Shown in pieces: positions 16,001 through 30,765 of a DNA stretch of 64,000 nt. The DNA is from Nipponacmea schrenckii (lineage: Eukaryota > Mollusca > Gastropoda > Lottiidae), in contig JAUJPP010000007.1 of the NCBI GenBank assembly GCA_030562195.1, positions 20,147,769 to 20,211,768 on the forward strand, given 5' to 3'. Each line of letters opens with the position of its first letter. Position 1 is the first letter of the stretch. Position numbers and translations under genes: made by a program. The notes below the pieces were generated by a model that did no database searches, was not told where the DNA came from, and was given only the letters and a program-made list of their open reading frames with translations.

Positions 16001-18591
16001 TTTTTTTCTAAATATTTTATCACCATTTTATCCTCTTACATCGTCTCATTTCTTGACATTTTCAAGATAATTTGTATTGAAATATTTCGTAAAAACTGCA
16101 ATATTAGATGATATTAATGCTCATGACACTAATATTTCGCCACATAGAAGATTTTTTCAATTTAACTTAGACATTTTATAGATGTTTCTTGGTATTCAAA
16201 CGTTTCTATATTGTGTTTTTTGCTTTTTATAAATTTATGATCATTTTAAATAGCAATGATCTGTTAAAGCCATTCTAATGTCCATCAAAAGACATGCACA
16301 TAATGTTGGAATGGTGACATATTTGTACCCAGTTTGTTAACTACGGTAGAGGCTAAAGCACAGCAGTGCTTTTATTGGGAATTTTGTCATCATCAATTTA
16401 TTCAAAGGACCATTTTGACCCAGATAACCCCGTTCCCGACATTAGCAGTCAAACTTAGGCGATCCCTGATGATATTGATACTTAAAACGCCCTCTCTATG
16501 CTGACGAGCTGACAACATAACAATGGACTGAGAACTGGATGTTTTTAGACACTTGTCATTTTCACCCTCCTTACACCATACTCTCTAATTTTACTAATGG
16601 TATAACATATTAATATACATCGGTGACAACATCTCAATAGAGACCTCAACATTCCACTAGTCTTTATATCCAATACCATTATCAGATAGTCCCGATCAAC
16701 AGGTCTTATCTGTCTTATTCATAATGATGCCTGAATTACACAACACCTAAAGTATTTCTGTTATTGTGCTTTTATAGGAATTCTGCCCGTGTCAGAAATT
16801 GTATAATTAAAGATGAAGATTTTGTTTGTTAAACCAATTACTACATACAACAATACAATGAATCGTTCTGATATCACTAAATGTTCGAGACCAAATCTGA
16901 TGTTACCTTCCAGATAAAGGAATCTGCTATTATCTATGTTGAGTGGAATACAACGTGAAAATATTCCATTAAACATTAATAATAAATCACAAGGACTGGA
17001 TTAACTATGACTGACTGACTGTGCTGAACTGAACAAGTCTGGAAACAATGTACAGCGGTTCATCAATTACATGCATATTAACATTTATATATCGTCACGA
17101 TATATCCATTCAGCATATGACTAATGCATAGCAATGGGAATTGAGGTTGTACTCTGTCATTTATATGTTTGATATTCATGGAGTCTTTTATGATATAATA
17201 TGACCACATCGATATTTATTGAGATTCTTGCTGGTTTTAGCGACTGCCAAACTGACAATAGTAATAAGTTTAACACGAGAACGTGTTCTTTAAATTTATT
17301 TTGGTATATAGCTTCAATGTGAATCATTACGAAAACGGTGTCTCAAGATATGGAAGGTAAAACTTAGATTAGATATCTGGCAAGCCAGAAACGGTCTTTG
17401 GTGGAATGAAGTTAACCATGCTGCAAAAAATTCTCTGAGTATGTAGAGACAATGTTGACGAAGGCTATGTATAGAGCAGTCATATGAGATGATGTACATA
17501 CATGTATTTAGTTTTGGAGGTTGTTGGTAGTTTTTTTCATAGCTTGTGACACATCAAATGTCCCAAAAAGATAATGTCTCTACTTTATGGCATGCCCCTG
17601 TGTTTGAAAAAGAACGTTTTAGAGGCTGTTGTTTTCGACTGTTGCAGGTCTCTTATTTATTACTTTCCAAGAAAAACCAATAATTTGCTCAATTTCATTG
17701 ATATCGGTGGTTGTATACAAATGCATAAGACATATACACAATTAAATCAAGATACAACGTATTAAAAATGTCATGCATATAAGACACAAGAGATATGACT
17801 TGACTAGCTGACCACAACACTGTGATTTTAACATAATACAGCTAAGTCTTGTAATATAGACACCCTAATCCATCATCTTCTATTCTTCATCACGTTATGA
17901 TTTGTTCTATCCCAAACCCACAACACTAAGTTGTCTTATCAACTACACACACATCGTAGTCGTACACAAAATTCAGTAAAATTTACCACATTCTCTTTTA
18001 TGGGATAATAATAATGTAACCTTGCATAACTGGACTAAAGTCGAGGTGATTATGCGTTTGAAACCTCAAATATCAAATGAAACAAAGCCTGCACCAGAAT
18101 GCTGATCAGAAAAATAAGCAATATTTTCTTTTTATATCGAAGAAAGTTCACTTAACTGTAAATCCCAATCCATAAGGATATACCAATGTACAATAGGGTA
18201 TGTTGACAAAGTTAGATATCAAACTACTATCTGTTATGTCCAACTTGACTATCAGTGATCGATATAAATTAGTAGATACTGTCAGAGTTAAACCCCAGGA
18301 TATCAAAAAATCTCTTCAATGTAGGAAAGCCTGACATTCCGTGCGGAAACATCGTAAACGATAAATACCATGTTTTCCGGAACTATCTGGTGAAATGATT
18401 TTATTCTCTAGTAAAAAGGTCGGCCAACATGAGTAATGTTTTAAAACGCATTGTATCATTATCACTATAAAAGCAATGATAGTGAACCTGGTTGTTTTTA
18501 GATCAGAACTGAATTTAGAAAAATTACGAATGATTCGGTTATGTAATATGTGTTTGCTAAAATTGACAATTTAACATACATCATGGTTACC
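7044..18591. other. Non-coding, no recognised feature
   Basis: AT-rich single-copy-looking sequence. Open frames are at most about 70 codons, without domain signatures or matching splice sites. A small duplication of a CAGTATTCAGTT-like motif occurs near 12.17-12.20 kb. Confidence 0.45.
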
Positions 18592-18869
18592 ATAATAATA
18601 ATAATAATAAACTCTTTATTTAACATGGGTCAGAATTAGGCCCAATACACAAGGACACGGTCCTGTCTCACATTCAGCCCATGGGGCAATACATTGGAAA
18701 AAAAAAAAATCGAAAATACATAATATCTCAATATACAATTCGTCTGAAATACTAAAAATACTCAAGTACATGTGTATCAAATGGACAGATATATGTTACG
18801 GCGATCAAGTACATGACCACAAAATAAATATACAATACTCCACGTACAATTTGTTTAAAAATACACAAA
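18592..18869 (-). mobile_element. Dispersed repeat (retroposon-like), 3' part, short copy
   Basis: This is the reverse complement of 57931-58224, with only a few substitutions outside a poly-T tract. Read on the minus strand it runs through a unit of the 102-bp repeat, a poly-T tract, the words TTGCCCCATGGGCTGAATG and GGGCCTAATTCTGACCCATG, then AATAAAGAGTT and a (TTA)n tail at its 3' end. The match stops abruptly at 18869, so this copy is shorter at the 5' side. Shared 3' end with a short tandem tail and variable 5' end is the pattern of target-primed retroposition. No reverse transcriptase is encoded. Confidence 0.8.
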
Positions 18870-21800
18870 CGTCAACTTGGTCTTTGCTGGCAATTGTCTT
18901 TCTTGTTGAGCATAATATCTATCATTTCAATAGAAAACATAGATATAGTCAGTTCCGTCTGTTGTGTCGAAATATTAGTTTAAAAAAGCACCAGAATTAT
19001 AAGTCTATATCCATAAATAAAAATTGATTTTTGTATGTAATTCATCAAATATTGAATAAAGAGGTGAAAGTTAAGGATGAGTTTTGAGAGAAGAAAGAAT
19101 TGGAAATCGTCTGTATGTTTGTGAAGGGTTGAAGATTAAACTCTTGATAAATGGAAATATCCAACAATTATTTATAATAAAATATTTCTGACTACTCATA
19201 TTTCATCGGTTATTTATCACATTTTTCAAAAGAAATATATTACATTTAAACAAATCAGACAATGGACGATATACTATAATCTGACTGGACAGAAATTAGT
19301 TGTGTTGGAAGCATTATTATTTTGACCGGAAGTACCATCTGACTTCATTGGAGTTTGAAGGTTGGTGCGAGCCAGGGTTGCGAATACATGTCAGTAGAAA
19401 AGCATTAGGCCTAACTTATTTACAGGAATTTAAAACAAACCGAATGTGCAACAATCTTTTTACCACAGCATATACATAAATTAAATTTCGAGAATTGTTC
19501 AGATATGGCAGTCGTTTAAATAAAATTCTAAAAGATGTGGTGATGGTTGTATGTGCTTTTAAGGATAGGTAAATATGGGTCAACCACAAGCAACTGTATT
19601 AGATTATGGTAATTTCGAGTATAGAATTAAGAGCAAGAAGATATTCTATTGATTAATGTATGATGTGATTTGAATGATTATAAGTTTTCCTACTAGAATT
19701 AAACATTGCCCTGGTGTCCTCATTTCTTTCAATATTTGATAGAGCAGTGCGTGACAATCTCAGTTGACGATAATCTAAAGAGACCTACTTCATTAACTGA
19801 TATTTCAATGGCATATGCTACTAGCAACATTCTACCAATTCCTACCATTAGAAACGGTATCAGAATGACTTAAAATCAACTCGTCACCAAGTTCTTATTC
19901 GGCGTGTTCATTAGTTCACCTAAAGTAGTTCTATTCTTATCGACCTTGATACAAATAACTTTTAACACCGAGAAATACCAAGTAACTGATAATCTGTCTT
20001 CCGTTTGTAGTTTCCTTGTATCACGTTTTCACTCCAACTTCCAACAATAATTTTACGTGTTCTTCTATTCGGAATGAATCTAATTTGTTCCTGATAGAAA
20101 GGTCACCCAGTACCACGGTTTGTGTTTCAGCCTGAAGCTCGTCAATGCATATATCGTATGACTGGTCAATAAAGACTAGACAAAGTGTCGTCTGTTTGAC
20201 AAGTTATCGGTCTTGGCGGGAACGACTCGTATCGAATGTCGCTCTCCTTTTAAAGTAAGCTCGGTTCAATAATTTGGTTGTAGAGTAAAAAAGCTGATAG
20301 TGTATTGAACTGGAAGAATTTTGTCTTGGTATTTTATTGAATGTAAGAAGATTAAAGATGACACACTGATAGTTGTTCGAGTTGTGATTTACACGATCTT
20401 AACATAAACTGCTATCTTTTTCCATCTAAAACAGATGATATGGCTTTCAAGGCCTTGGACCCACCAACAAAATAATATTAAAAAAAAAAAGAATTTTACT
20501 TCCTCATCTTCTGCACCTGACTGAATAGAAGGTGGTATACTAGTAATTTGTATTTAAAGGATGTGTAATTTTTTTCTTTATCGCATCGCATTTGGCATGT
20601 GGCAACTTCCAGTTCAAATCTTTTCAGCCGGCCTCAAAGATAGTATTTTAAATGTGTGTGTATGTATCGGTTTGTTCGATATCATACATTTAGGTGACAC
20701 AATTATTTTCTGATTGGCATAAACTCACCTCCTAGTATGTAGATATACTATATTTAAGGTAGGCATTGACTGTAAATCAAATGCGAAAAGGTTACTTGGT
20801 ACTTACCTGATTTCAGATAGATGCAAATTAACTCGACCCAGAAAACTCATATTGTTTAATCCATGTGTGACCTTTAGTTTTTTACTATAATCCACCTGTA
20901 CTAATGAACTTGTATTTTAATCAGTGAAATAGTTGATGAACATTAATTATTTATATACGATCTACAGATAGAATTCTCTATGGTATTTTTATTCACTACT
21001 ATTTCTTTAATAGCACAGAATGTCAGTCTCAAGTTTAGACAATTGTAATCAAGGTTTTCAAAGTTGACCTTTTGTAAACGTCTGTATTTGAAGTGGTAGG
21101 GATGGAGATTTGCGATAAAGGAAATAGAAACCAATTTTCTCAGATATCTGTAGGGCATTGCTTCAGACTGTTATGTTGTGACCCAACATGCTGTTGGTAT
21201 TTCAAAGATTTACTCTAGACACTGGAATTTTTAAAATGTATTCATTCTAGCTTTGCTATTACTTTATTATTACACAAGCAAATCGAATTTGCTGAATGAT
21301 TATTCTTTTAGTTGATGTATACCTCTACGATCGTAGTGCAGCTAGTTAATGTGATCCTATGACAATTCTCTTGTAATTATCATCAAATTGTGGAACAGTG
21401 TGCACAATTATGATTCCATATACACAGTTCCGTTTACTGCTCTGTCTCTGACTAGAATTAAGGGATAGAAATAATTTCACAAATCATTTGTATCGAACAA
21501 GAGACAATACAAAGTTTTGATGATTGTCAGTTGTCAGCAGAGTTATCTAATCCAGATTCAAGCCATGGACGAGAAACGTGGTATGTTCCGCCTGAAGTGT
21601 TTAAGTCTATAGATAAGATCAACAAGTTATGATTATTATTATACAGTATTTAATATAGAGTGATATCTCTGATAGAATCAGAATTATATTATTATATAAT
21701 TATATATAGCTTATCTATTCATCCAGCCAGAAAATAATCACATCATGTTGTAATCTCATTCGTGCTGGGAGGGCAAATTGAAAAACCTGAACATTAGCAG

Positions 21801-24800
21801 TTTGATCATACCAAACTCTCTTTATCCAATACAGGATTCGTGGTTTTGAAAGGACCTGGGGCCTTGCTGTAAAGATAAAACAATGTGAAAACTACCATAG
21901 TAAGTACTAATACATTGTACGATGAAAGAACTTCAATAACTAGGTGTTTTTGTTGACGTAAATCTTGTAATAAAGGCGCTTAAAATTAGCTCCCTTTACC
22001 TTGACCTCCACCGTAACTCTATTCGCAATCGAATATATACCCAACCTTGACCTCGCCTTTCATCACCCGTGATTGATTCAATAACTAGATAATAGTAGGC
22101 CTACGATGTCACCAACTGAGATCATCGATAATATCAATGATTGAACTGTAACTATACAGCAGTATGCATGATAGAACATATTATACAGTATATAATAAGA
22201 GGATACAATGACTCGTTCAATAATAAATTGATGGCATGTCCAAACCTTGTAAGATTATACAACATTTAATCAACTAGGAACACTACTTCAATCAAATATT
22301 ATGTAAACTGTTACGTGAACATCAACATTGGAATTTCATCAATAAATTGTCAATGGGATTGTCTGATTAGATGAAAGGAATGGGTCAAATCATCTTCTTT
22401 TTCATGTATGACATACAAATACAATATATGACACCAATGACACTAACTTCTTCTAAAATGTTAATACATGCCTATACATTAAAGTAAAGAATTTTCCAAA
22501 TGGAATGGACACATCAGCACAAACTGTATGACAAAAACGTAGGCCTACTTAAAGTTATTTCTGTAGCTGCAGCTTTACATATTAACATGTAAATGAGGTT
22601 TTGTGTGTTTTTTTTTTCAAAATTCTCAAATAGTGGCGTACATGACTTTTATAATTACTTTTGCCAAACAATAATGGGTTATATTTTTTAATAATTTCGC
22701 CACTTTATTCAAATTTCATACCATTTCCGTGTAAACTCAAAATAATTTACATTGAATAGGAATAAAATACTTCTTTTATAATTGTTTATATTTTATTCGT
22801 TTCCTTTTAGTATATTTAATCAAGGAAATATCTCTTGACAAAATATGAACGGTGCACCTCTGACATCACTGTTGGATTGGGTTCCTCTTGAAAAGAGATT
22901 ATATACACGCCATGTATATTGTTATTATCTAACATTTCCTCATAAAATACAGTTCAATTCAGTGTAAAACAATTACCAACATACATAATATTTTTATGTT
23001 CAGGTTTCACCCCTTTTACACTGGATATGTTATTCTGTAAACAAGTCAGGGTTGTGGTGTCACACATGTTCTCATCATCAACGCTTCAGTTACATGCAGT
23101 TCATCCAGCTATAAATATTCCTATTTTGTAAACATGGTGCCAAATCTTTAATTCATACATTTGACTTAAGTTTCAAAGGATATTTTATTTTTGCATCATA
23201 TCATGATGGTACTAAAAAAGTATTAGAGAATCATTTCGCTCAATTCCTAATATGTTTCCATTGGATAAGCTCCCAGTTTCCAAAGCAAAGCGTACTTGTA
23301 TAGTCCTTTTAAGCGGAGATGCTCTTCTAAATATATTGGTTCATTTTTCTAAGGACTGTGGTCCGGGTTTCAAAGCACAGGTCAAGTGTATAGTAACATG
23401 TGCTTCCAAGCCCTGATCGATAGTCTCTATATCTCGTACACATCCGAGAGGTCCCCAAGCTTTAAAATTGAGAGACTCAACAAGATTGACAATGAAATTG
23501 GGATGCAGGATTTTACGTCAAAAGTTTTGTCCACGTGCATAAAAGTAACCCATATAATACGGAGAGTTCTAAGATAAATGTTAATTTTCTCACCAATTTT
23601 CATACAGGATCATAAATAATCCCATTATCTTCTTAATATCACTTGTTATCGCTCTTTAATAAACTAGAGTGTCTTGTCAAATAGGGGGATCACTTTTGAT
23701 TGACAAGTAAGATTGGAGAAGGGGGCAATGTTGAAGGTAGAGGTTGGAAGGTAAGGAGTAAAGTAAGGTTCTAATTAATTGAGTAATTATGGATATATAA
23801 ATGCCCTCAATGTTATTGTAACTTCTAGATGCCAGAAGGTTTTTGTTGAGACTAAGTGTCACTGGACATAAAATGCCTGTGGTTATGATAATAATCATTT
23901 GATGATGTGTTAACTAAACCATACTTCATTATTAGACCATTATGATCAGTTGATGAACCCTAGTTTGACCCTTATCTTACCCTGGCTCAAGAAGGGAGTA
24001 GAGTAAACAGGCGATGACACCCAAATGTTTACTGTATAATTTAAAGTAAATTGAAATAATTAATATCTTCATCCTATGGATTTGATTATATTCAAAAATA
24101 AACCATGAGTTTTTATAATTGTGGAGTTATAATTTGTTACTTTGGTTAAAGTCTGTGCATCCGCCAATGGTTGCTTTCTAAGACAAAAAAGGAATCGAAC
24201 TTCATAAATTCATAACAAGAACCAAACGCTATTGCAAACTAAAGACAATGCGGTTTGTAAATTGCTTATATGTAAAGTGGATACTTGCGTACCGTCTTCA
24301 AAATGCCTATAGAGAATTTCCCATAAATTATAAAGATAATTTGAAGGATTAGTTTGAATATTGAGATTATTTTAATCTGTTATTCAACATGTCATATATA
24401 ATCTGTCTCCTGATTAGAGATCGTTATATCATTATTACCCCTATCTTACAGTCATTATCCTCTACCTCTTATACTTATTACCTGTCACATTACATCCGTC
24501 TTGGTTGCTGACATTTCATTAATCATGTTCAGATTTGGTCAAATATCCTATATTTACGCCACCCAGTCAAAACCTATCGATATCTTGATAAAAAAAAATA
24601 GTCCCTAGTTAAATTTAGTCTCATGTATCTGTACAATCCTGTAAAACAAACTTGGCCTTAAATGGCCACCCTGTCGTATTTAAAATTTCTAAAAATATGG
24701 GCTTGTTTCCTTCTTTGTTTTTTCTTTTTTGTCTGGTCTTTTGAAAAGATATATTTTACTCAAACGAATGATAAACAGAATAAATTATTAGAAGTGCACA

Positions 24801-27800
24801 ATTTTGGCAACTCTCTGTTTCAGATATAATAATGAATACAAAAGAGCATTGTATAAATGATTTGTGCTCGTTATCTAAAGTCGATAAAGTTTCATTTGCA
24901 AAATAATCAAGTTGTTTTCTTTGACGTAAGTCTGATATTTGTTCAGACTGAGCAGTCAATATGCCAAATAAATACACAATATCGTTTTAAAGTTAACAAA
25001 ATATGGCATATATTGTGATAATGTTAGATTTGAATGTTGATTTTTCTCTTAGAATAAATAGATACTTCAAATACTATATATTCGTTGTATTTATATTTCT
25101 GTTCCATTGTTTTAAAGGTGTAATTCCAGTAATGTTTTAAGTGCTGAAAATTTGATTTTGTGATCAATAACAATTTATATTATACCTGAATTGAATGAAA
25201 AATAATTTTTAAAACGTGACTCTTGTAAATAAATTTCCTATATGTATTTGAAGTCCCTAGGCTCTTATATATTTGGAATTTTGATGGAGAGTTCTTTTAA
25301 AAGAAAGTAACTGCCGCACTTACCTGATAGGAATTTGTGTGTCCATTATCAATATTGGTTTGTTTTAAACTTACGTATATTGACACTGTTTTATTGTTTT
25401 ATGCATTTCAAAATATTGAGGCTTCGTTTTAGAAGAATAACACTTATCTTTCATCAGATATACCAAAATAATATTGACTTTTTAACGTGTGATGCACGCG
25501 CATTATGTTTTGTTTCTTATGTTTGTTATTTTCTCGAGGCTTGAGTTTGGTGGATTATACTAATTAAAAGTTTGAAGAAAGGATTAATATATTGATGCAA
25601 GTGTCAGATTTGATCTTCTTATGTATTTTTTGGTTCTTTGCTTTCACTTTATATATGTAAATATTTAGCTGCGTTTATCCCACTTTAAGAAAGTATAATA
25701 ATACATACTAATCAAGAGATTTACTGTCGGATATTAAGAGGACTGAATGTGTGAAAGTTTGGTAAATCTTCTATATATTACAGAGTATTGTCCTTTTTAC
25801 TGTTATTCGTTTTTACTAGACTAAAGGAACAGCATGTCAATGTAATATTTGGAATTATATTTCAATTTAATGAGTAAATATTCAGTGGTGCTCTAGGAAT
25901 ACTAATATACAGATCAACCAGTTGTTTTTGGATAAGATAGGCTGCATAGTATTCGCAAGGTTTCATTCCAAGAAAGTATAAAGGAGCAAAAGTACAAGAG
26001 TGAATTGGAGAAGGTAACTTTTTTAAAAATTTTGTCCATTGATTTGTGATTGGTAAGAATGAATGACATTAGAACTGATATGGATCAGAAATGTTCCTAT
26101 CTTTGAAGGCGATTCCATCATACTAGTTCATCATTTCTCTGGAATATAGGTCATATAATATAATATATGGAATCCGTTGGTTGACCAGGATACAGGAAAT
26201 CTGATAGACTATGAAATATTACTCTTTATAAACTATACAATGTTGTCTTGCCTTGTCTATTTGATGTAGTACCCATCATAATAATTACTTAGATCTAGAA
26301 TCTAGGAAATATCGCTTTTCTTAATTTACTAATGTATTGAATGGTCGAAAAAAATATAAATTGTTTCTCTTGATATATGGACAAAACCTGGACCAACTAT
26401 TACGTTGTTTTCCATACGAGACGTGCCATTCGCGTGGATTTATTATTTGTTGTTTCACAGATTGACCAAAATAGTTGCACATTTGAGACTAAAAAATAAA
26501 TAAATTGTTCTTATTCCCATCATAGTATCAATTTTGATACGCATAGAATTTCTTTGAATTGCTCATTTCGAGAAAAGTGCTCTATAAACAAAATGATTAA
26601 TGGAGTTTGCTTGCCAGTCGTTGAATAGAAGGCGTTAATTTGACTAATCTAAGGCGGGTTGTTAAAGTCGTAAATTCTAATTGATTCACAATGATTAGTA
26701 ATCTATGGAGTGTGGAGCAAGGTTTTATTGGATATTTCACTTCTATCTTCACTAGGCACAATCCTCTTTTTTTACGAGCCGGGCAATAAATCTTGACTTT
26801 GACAGTCAACCATTAGCTTCTTTTATTCAGCCTAGCCAATACGGAGAGTTTATTTAGTTTAAGAGAGTTTAACGGGGCTTACAATAGTGAGATAGCTATA
26901 ACATATTTCTACAAGCTTTTAAACGGAGCACAAACGTGATAATGTGAATTTGATGAGGTGTTTCAATTCAATCATCGCTTTTTAACTCTGTCTAAATATT
27001 GTGTTTATAATAACTCTTATTTATAAACACTTTTAAGAGAGACGTGTGCCGTCTTTATTAACAAATAGCCCTACTGCAGTTTACACTTAATTGGACATTC
27101 CCCAACCTGTGCTTTCGGTATGGACTATTAGTCAAAAGATGATGATTAAAGATTTAAAATTAGGTCTCTAGTTTAAGAATAAAAGCGAGACAGTTTGAAG
27201 CTCTTTATTTTACAACCAGTCGATAGAGACACCCTCTTACCCTGTTGGGTGTACTTTTAAGCCAAAGTCGTTGAAATCTGTTGTTCATTTCCTGTGCAAT
27301 CACACAGATTAGAGATTAGAATCGCGACCCTGGGGTCTTAAATCATAAGCTTCTTACATGACGGTAATCTTTAATGGATGACAGCGCTGACCATTCTAAA
27401 TTAAAGTTTTTTTTCAGAAAGCAAGAGAGGATTTTCTTTATTGTGAGGAAAAGTTACAGCCATGTAGAATTTAAATAACAAACAAAAAATCAATAGGTAA
27501 ATATGTATGAAGACATCAATGTTTAATTTCTGTCATAAAATCATAGTAAAAGTTATAAAACTGCCATAAAATATGATGTTTATCTTCGTTTTATGACCCG
27601 GTTGATGACAGATGGGGTTTACTTTCTTTTTAATGGAATGAATCTCATAATGTTGTCACATGAGGGTATGAACAGTTTCTCTTTGCTAAATCCTAAAGTT
27701 AGGTCTGAATTTGTTGTAGGCTTGATGATAAAATTTGATATTTCTCTAACACTATACAGCGTTTAACCTTCTCTATCCCTGCATCTCACCTTCAATTCAT

Positions 27801-29923
27801 AATTACTGATTTACTCAGTTCATTATTCCACGACATTGAAACTTCAGCATTACCAAACTTACTAATATAAACTCTCATCCAATTTGAGTTCTCAAGGGTG
27901 CGACCTGTTTTGTCTACTAAAATAATAATATGGTGGACATATGAAATATACCAACATTTGGTAAAGATTGTGTGTCCCTGGGTGCTCTTATATACAATAA
28001 ATATACAATCCGGACTAAAAGGTCAAAATAAAACTATAAATCTGGTATTGCCAAGTTTTCTTATTGGTTTATTGTTGGTTCGTGAAGGTGTTCAGCAGAT
28101 GTGGTACTTGCAAATTATGTCCCCTTCTTAATTCTACTTCAGCAGATTTCTTGTAGGGCGTGCCGACATTCTTCGTGTCGTTGCTTTTTTCAGATATTCA
28201 ATCGGTGTATATTTTGACACTGGCATCTTACATGGTATTAAAACGAGTATGGCCCTTAAATTTTGCATCCCTGAATCAGAGTAAGTGCGTAACCCCTCGT
28301 GGATTTGAAGTATCTTGTCAAACAATCAATGTTGGTGAAGTAATAAATATAACTCAATCGTGGAGATATTTTTGCTGGATTGGGTTTGAATAAGACATTA
28401 AATTAGAAAGAAGCCGCTGTAATAATGGTATTGTTCACAGTGAAGACATGAAATGTACCGACTTGTGAACAACAAATATTATTGTGTCTCATTCAAACTC
28501 AGAGATCGAAATTTTCAATACCTTCTTAATGAGCAACATGAAAAATACACTTTGTTTATTTTACTAATTAAAACGACACTCGAGAACTCAGCCAAGCGCA
28601 GGTTTCATAGACTCAGTTTAAAACCCTCAAAAATTTCTAATTGATTCATTCGGTTGGGTTCAGATAGTAAAACAGGGAAAGGGCCTAGGATTTTCAAAAA
28701 ATTTTATTTGCGTAATAAATTAGGTAAGTTGATAACAATTTTATGATTTTATATATAAAATAATTAAAGTTAGATGATAAAATTTCTTTTTGAAATCACG
28801 TTAAATAAATGTGAATGACGTCTTAGTCAGTGAATTACACCCTGCAAATTCATTTTTAATTATGATAAAAATATATAACCGTATGTAAGTTGTCAGTTGA
28901 AAGAAATATGTCTTGTTAGTGGGTTCTTTATTGCTGAAAATAATGAACTTTGTGGGTCACCCTGACGAGATAAAACTAACAAAGATTTCCCCGCTCAGAA
29001 TATAACGCGCTGTTCTTTTTTCGGTAATGTTTTGATTTTGAGACAGTTGTGAAAAGAAAACAAGTAATTTCTATGGAAATATTAAGAATATAAAAGAAGT
29101 GTATGACACGACCCCCTATAGTGAAATATTATAATCAGAATTTCTTCCTAAAGTTAAAAGTGTGACGAGGGTTTAAGCATCACGCTTCACGCCACTGGTT
29201 TTATATCTGTGTATAATGGTTGGTTACTTTCTGTTAGTTTTTATCACGTGGTTACAAGTTGTAGCTAGCTAGTCAGAGATTTTAACTACACTCAGTTCAT
29301 GAATTCAAGTCGGATGTTGTTGTAAGGCCAAGTAGAGTAACAGTTAATCATGACTTGAATTGACTTAATAGCGGTCAGTGTATTGTAATTTCAACATACA
29401 TATTGTAATAAGTGTGGATATATTCAGAATTATTGTTATAAAAGGACTATATAGCTATGTTATACTATGATATACGGATAACTTTAATAACTACGGTAAG
29501 GATTGTTAGAATAGTCAATAACGGCCTTGCAAGATAATCTATGTGACATTTTTATATGTTTTAAAGTAGATATATAGAAATTATTTTATAACTATAACCA
29601 CTGATTTAGTTCTAGATTTATTGTGTATATCCTGGGTTATTCACGCCGTATTTTGACTATGACACTTGAATTTACCGCTCTCACTTCTTTTCAATAGCTG
29701 TCAAAATTAAATGAAAACAATCAGGTCTAAAATTGAATTTTACAGCTTCTTGAGAAACTAGTCAATAGCACTTGAAACTTTAAATTTGACTTTGAAAGTA
29801 AAGCTATAATTTTATTCTCACTCAGCCCTAAGTCTACATTATATTAATTGTAATAAATTGTAATTTAGAAGAAAATAGGGGGTATCAATTTATGAAATAA
29901 AACGCTTTTTTTACAAGAAGAAA
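18870..29923. other. Non-coding, no recognised feature
   Basis: AT-rich, with only short frames on both strands (up to 77 codons) that show no family resemblance. No RNA gene was recognised. Confidence 0.45.
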
Positions 29924-30148
29924 ACCACAGGTTCCAGGAAATGTTCATATAAATCAATGGAAATATACCCTGTGTAAATCTGAAAAAAGGGTATATCAGT
30001 AGTTTCTGAAAGTGTTTCCTATTACTTAAGTGTCCAGGAAAATTGACCAAGTATAATAGGGAACACAAGGCATATATTGGCCCTGGAATGGAAGTTATAT
30101 CCCATGTAAATGTAGAAGAGAGGACCAAGTTGAGTAGAAACCTGTGGT
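29924..30148. mobile_element. Candidate small element with 10-bp inverted ends
   Basis: ACCACAGGTT at 29924-29933 is matched by its exact reverse complement AACCTGTGGT at 30139-30148. Inside, GTGTTTCCTATTAC (30012-30025) and GTATAATAGGGAACAC (30051-30066) form an imperfect inverted pair. A 102-codon open frame on the minus strand spans the interval but has no recognised domain. No target-site duplication was seen, so a miniature transposon is only a possibility. Confidence 0.35.
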
Positions 30149-30687
30149 CTATTTTCTTTATCTGCCCAGACAAGAAAGGTGAACTGTTAAATTAAAACCG
30201 ACACCAAACCTTGGATAAGATTAATTTCACCCTCTTTTCTTTGAAGTGTTTTTAGTTTACAAAAGATAGGAGGTTTCATTCTTCTCATATTCTGTAGAAA
30301 ATATAGCAGAGTTTAAACAAGGCAATTTATCATGGAGATATACTTACATATACACCATCATATACTTTCATATACACCACTCTTAAACTTTGTAATATTC
30401 TGTTAATATACAACTGGGTATTTACAATGCAACAATGTGTTAAAGTTTGTCTGTCAAAAATGACACCACACATGTTTTGGTCTCAGAAGGTCAGAATGCA
30501 TTTGAACTTGCAGTGAATAATCTTATTGCAGGTCTTGGAATCCTGGCTTAATGCACTTTTATTGGTTGGCATAACAGGCCTCCTGCCCATATTTTGAGAT
30601 GATTTGACCAACTTCATGAGTTGAGACTTTTTTCATGAATATTTTTATATGTTCCTTGTGATTTAAGTTTAATTTTGTATATTTCAG
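30149..30687. other. Sequence upstream of FGFRL1 coding exon 1, ending in a splice acceptor
   Basis: No coding frame. A short CATATACACCA motif is doubled near 30.35-30.38 kb. The region ends in the T-rich TATATTTCAG acceptor (AG 30686-30687), so at least its 3' part is intronic. Confidence 0.5.
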
Positions 30688-30765
30688 ATAATATTGAAAT
30701 GGCCAACTATTTAAGGCTAGTACTAGTGGTTATAGTACATATTCTACAGTCCAGTACAGCAAGTG
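30688..30765 (+). CDS. FGFRL1: FGFRL1 coding exon 1: signal peptide
   Basis: The exon starts after a TTTCAG acceptor (AG at 30686-30687). It has 11 nt of 5' UTR, then ATG at 30699 and 22 complete codons, ending in phase 1 at a GTAAGT donor (30766). The residues are a short polar start, a Leu/Val/Ile-rich core and a small-residue end (S-S-T-A-S-G), typical of a secretory signal peptide. The acceptor directly upstream of the start codon implies at least one upstream non-coding exon, which I could not locate. Confidence 0.9.

Noticed and set aside
18770..19027. 85-codon + strand frame, similar to a minus-strand frame at 57463-57684
   Set aside because: The similarity is explained by the shared dispersed repeat read through on its antisense strand; not a gene.
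29865..30173. 102-codon minus-strand frame
   Set aside because: Hydrophobic, AT-driven composition without a known family, coincident with a fold-back repeat; treated as part of that element.
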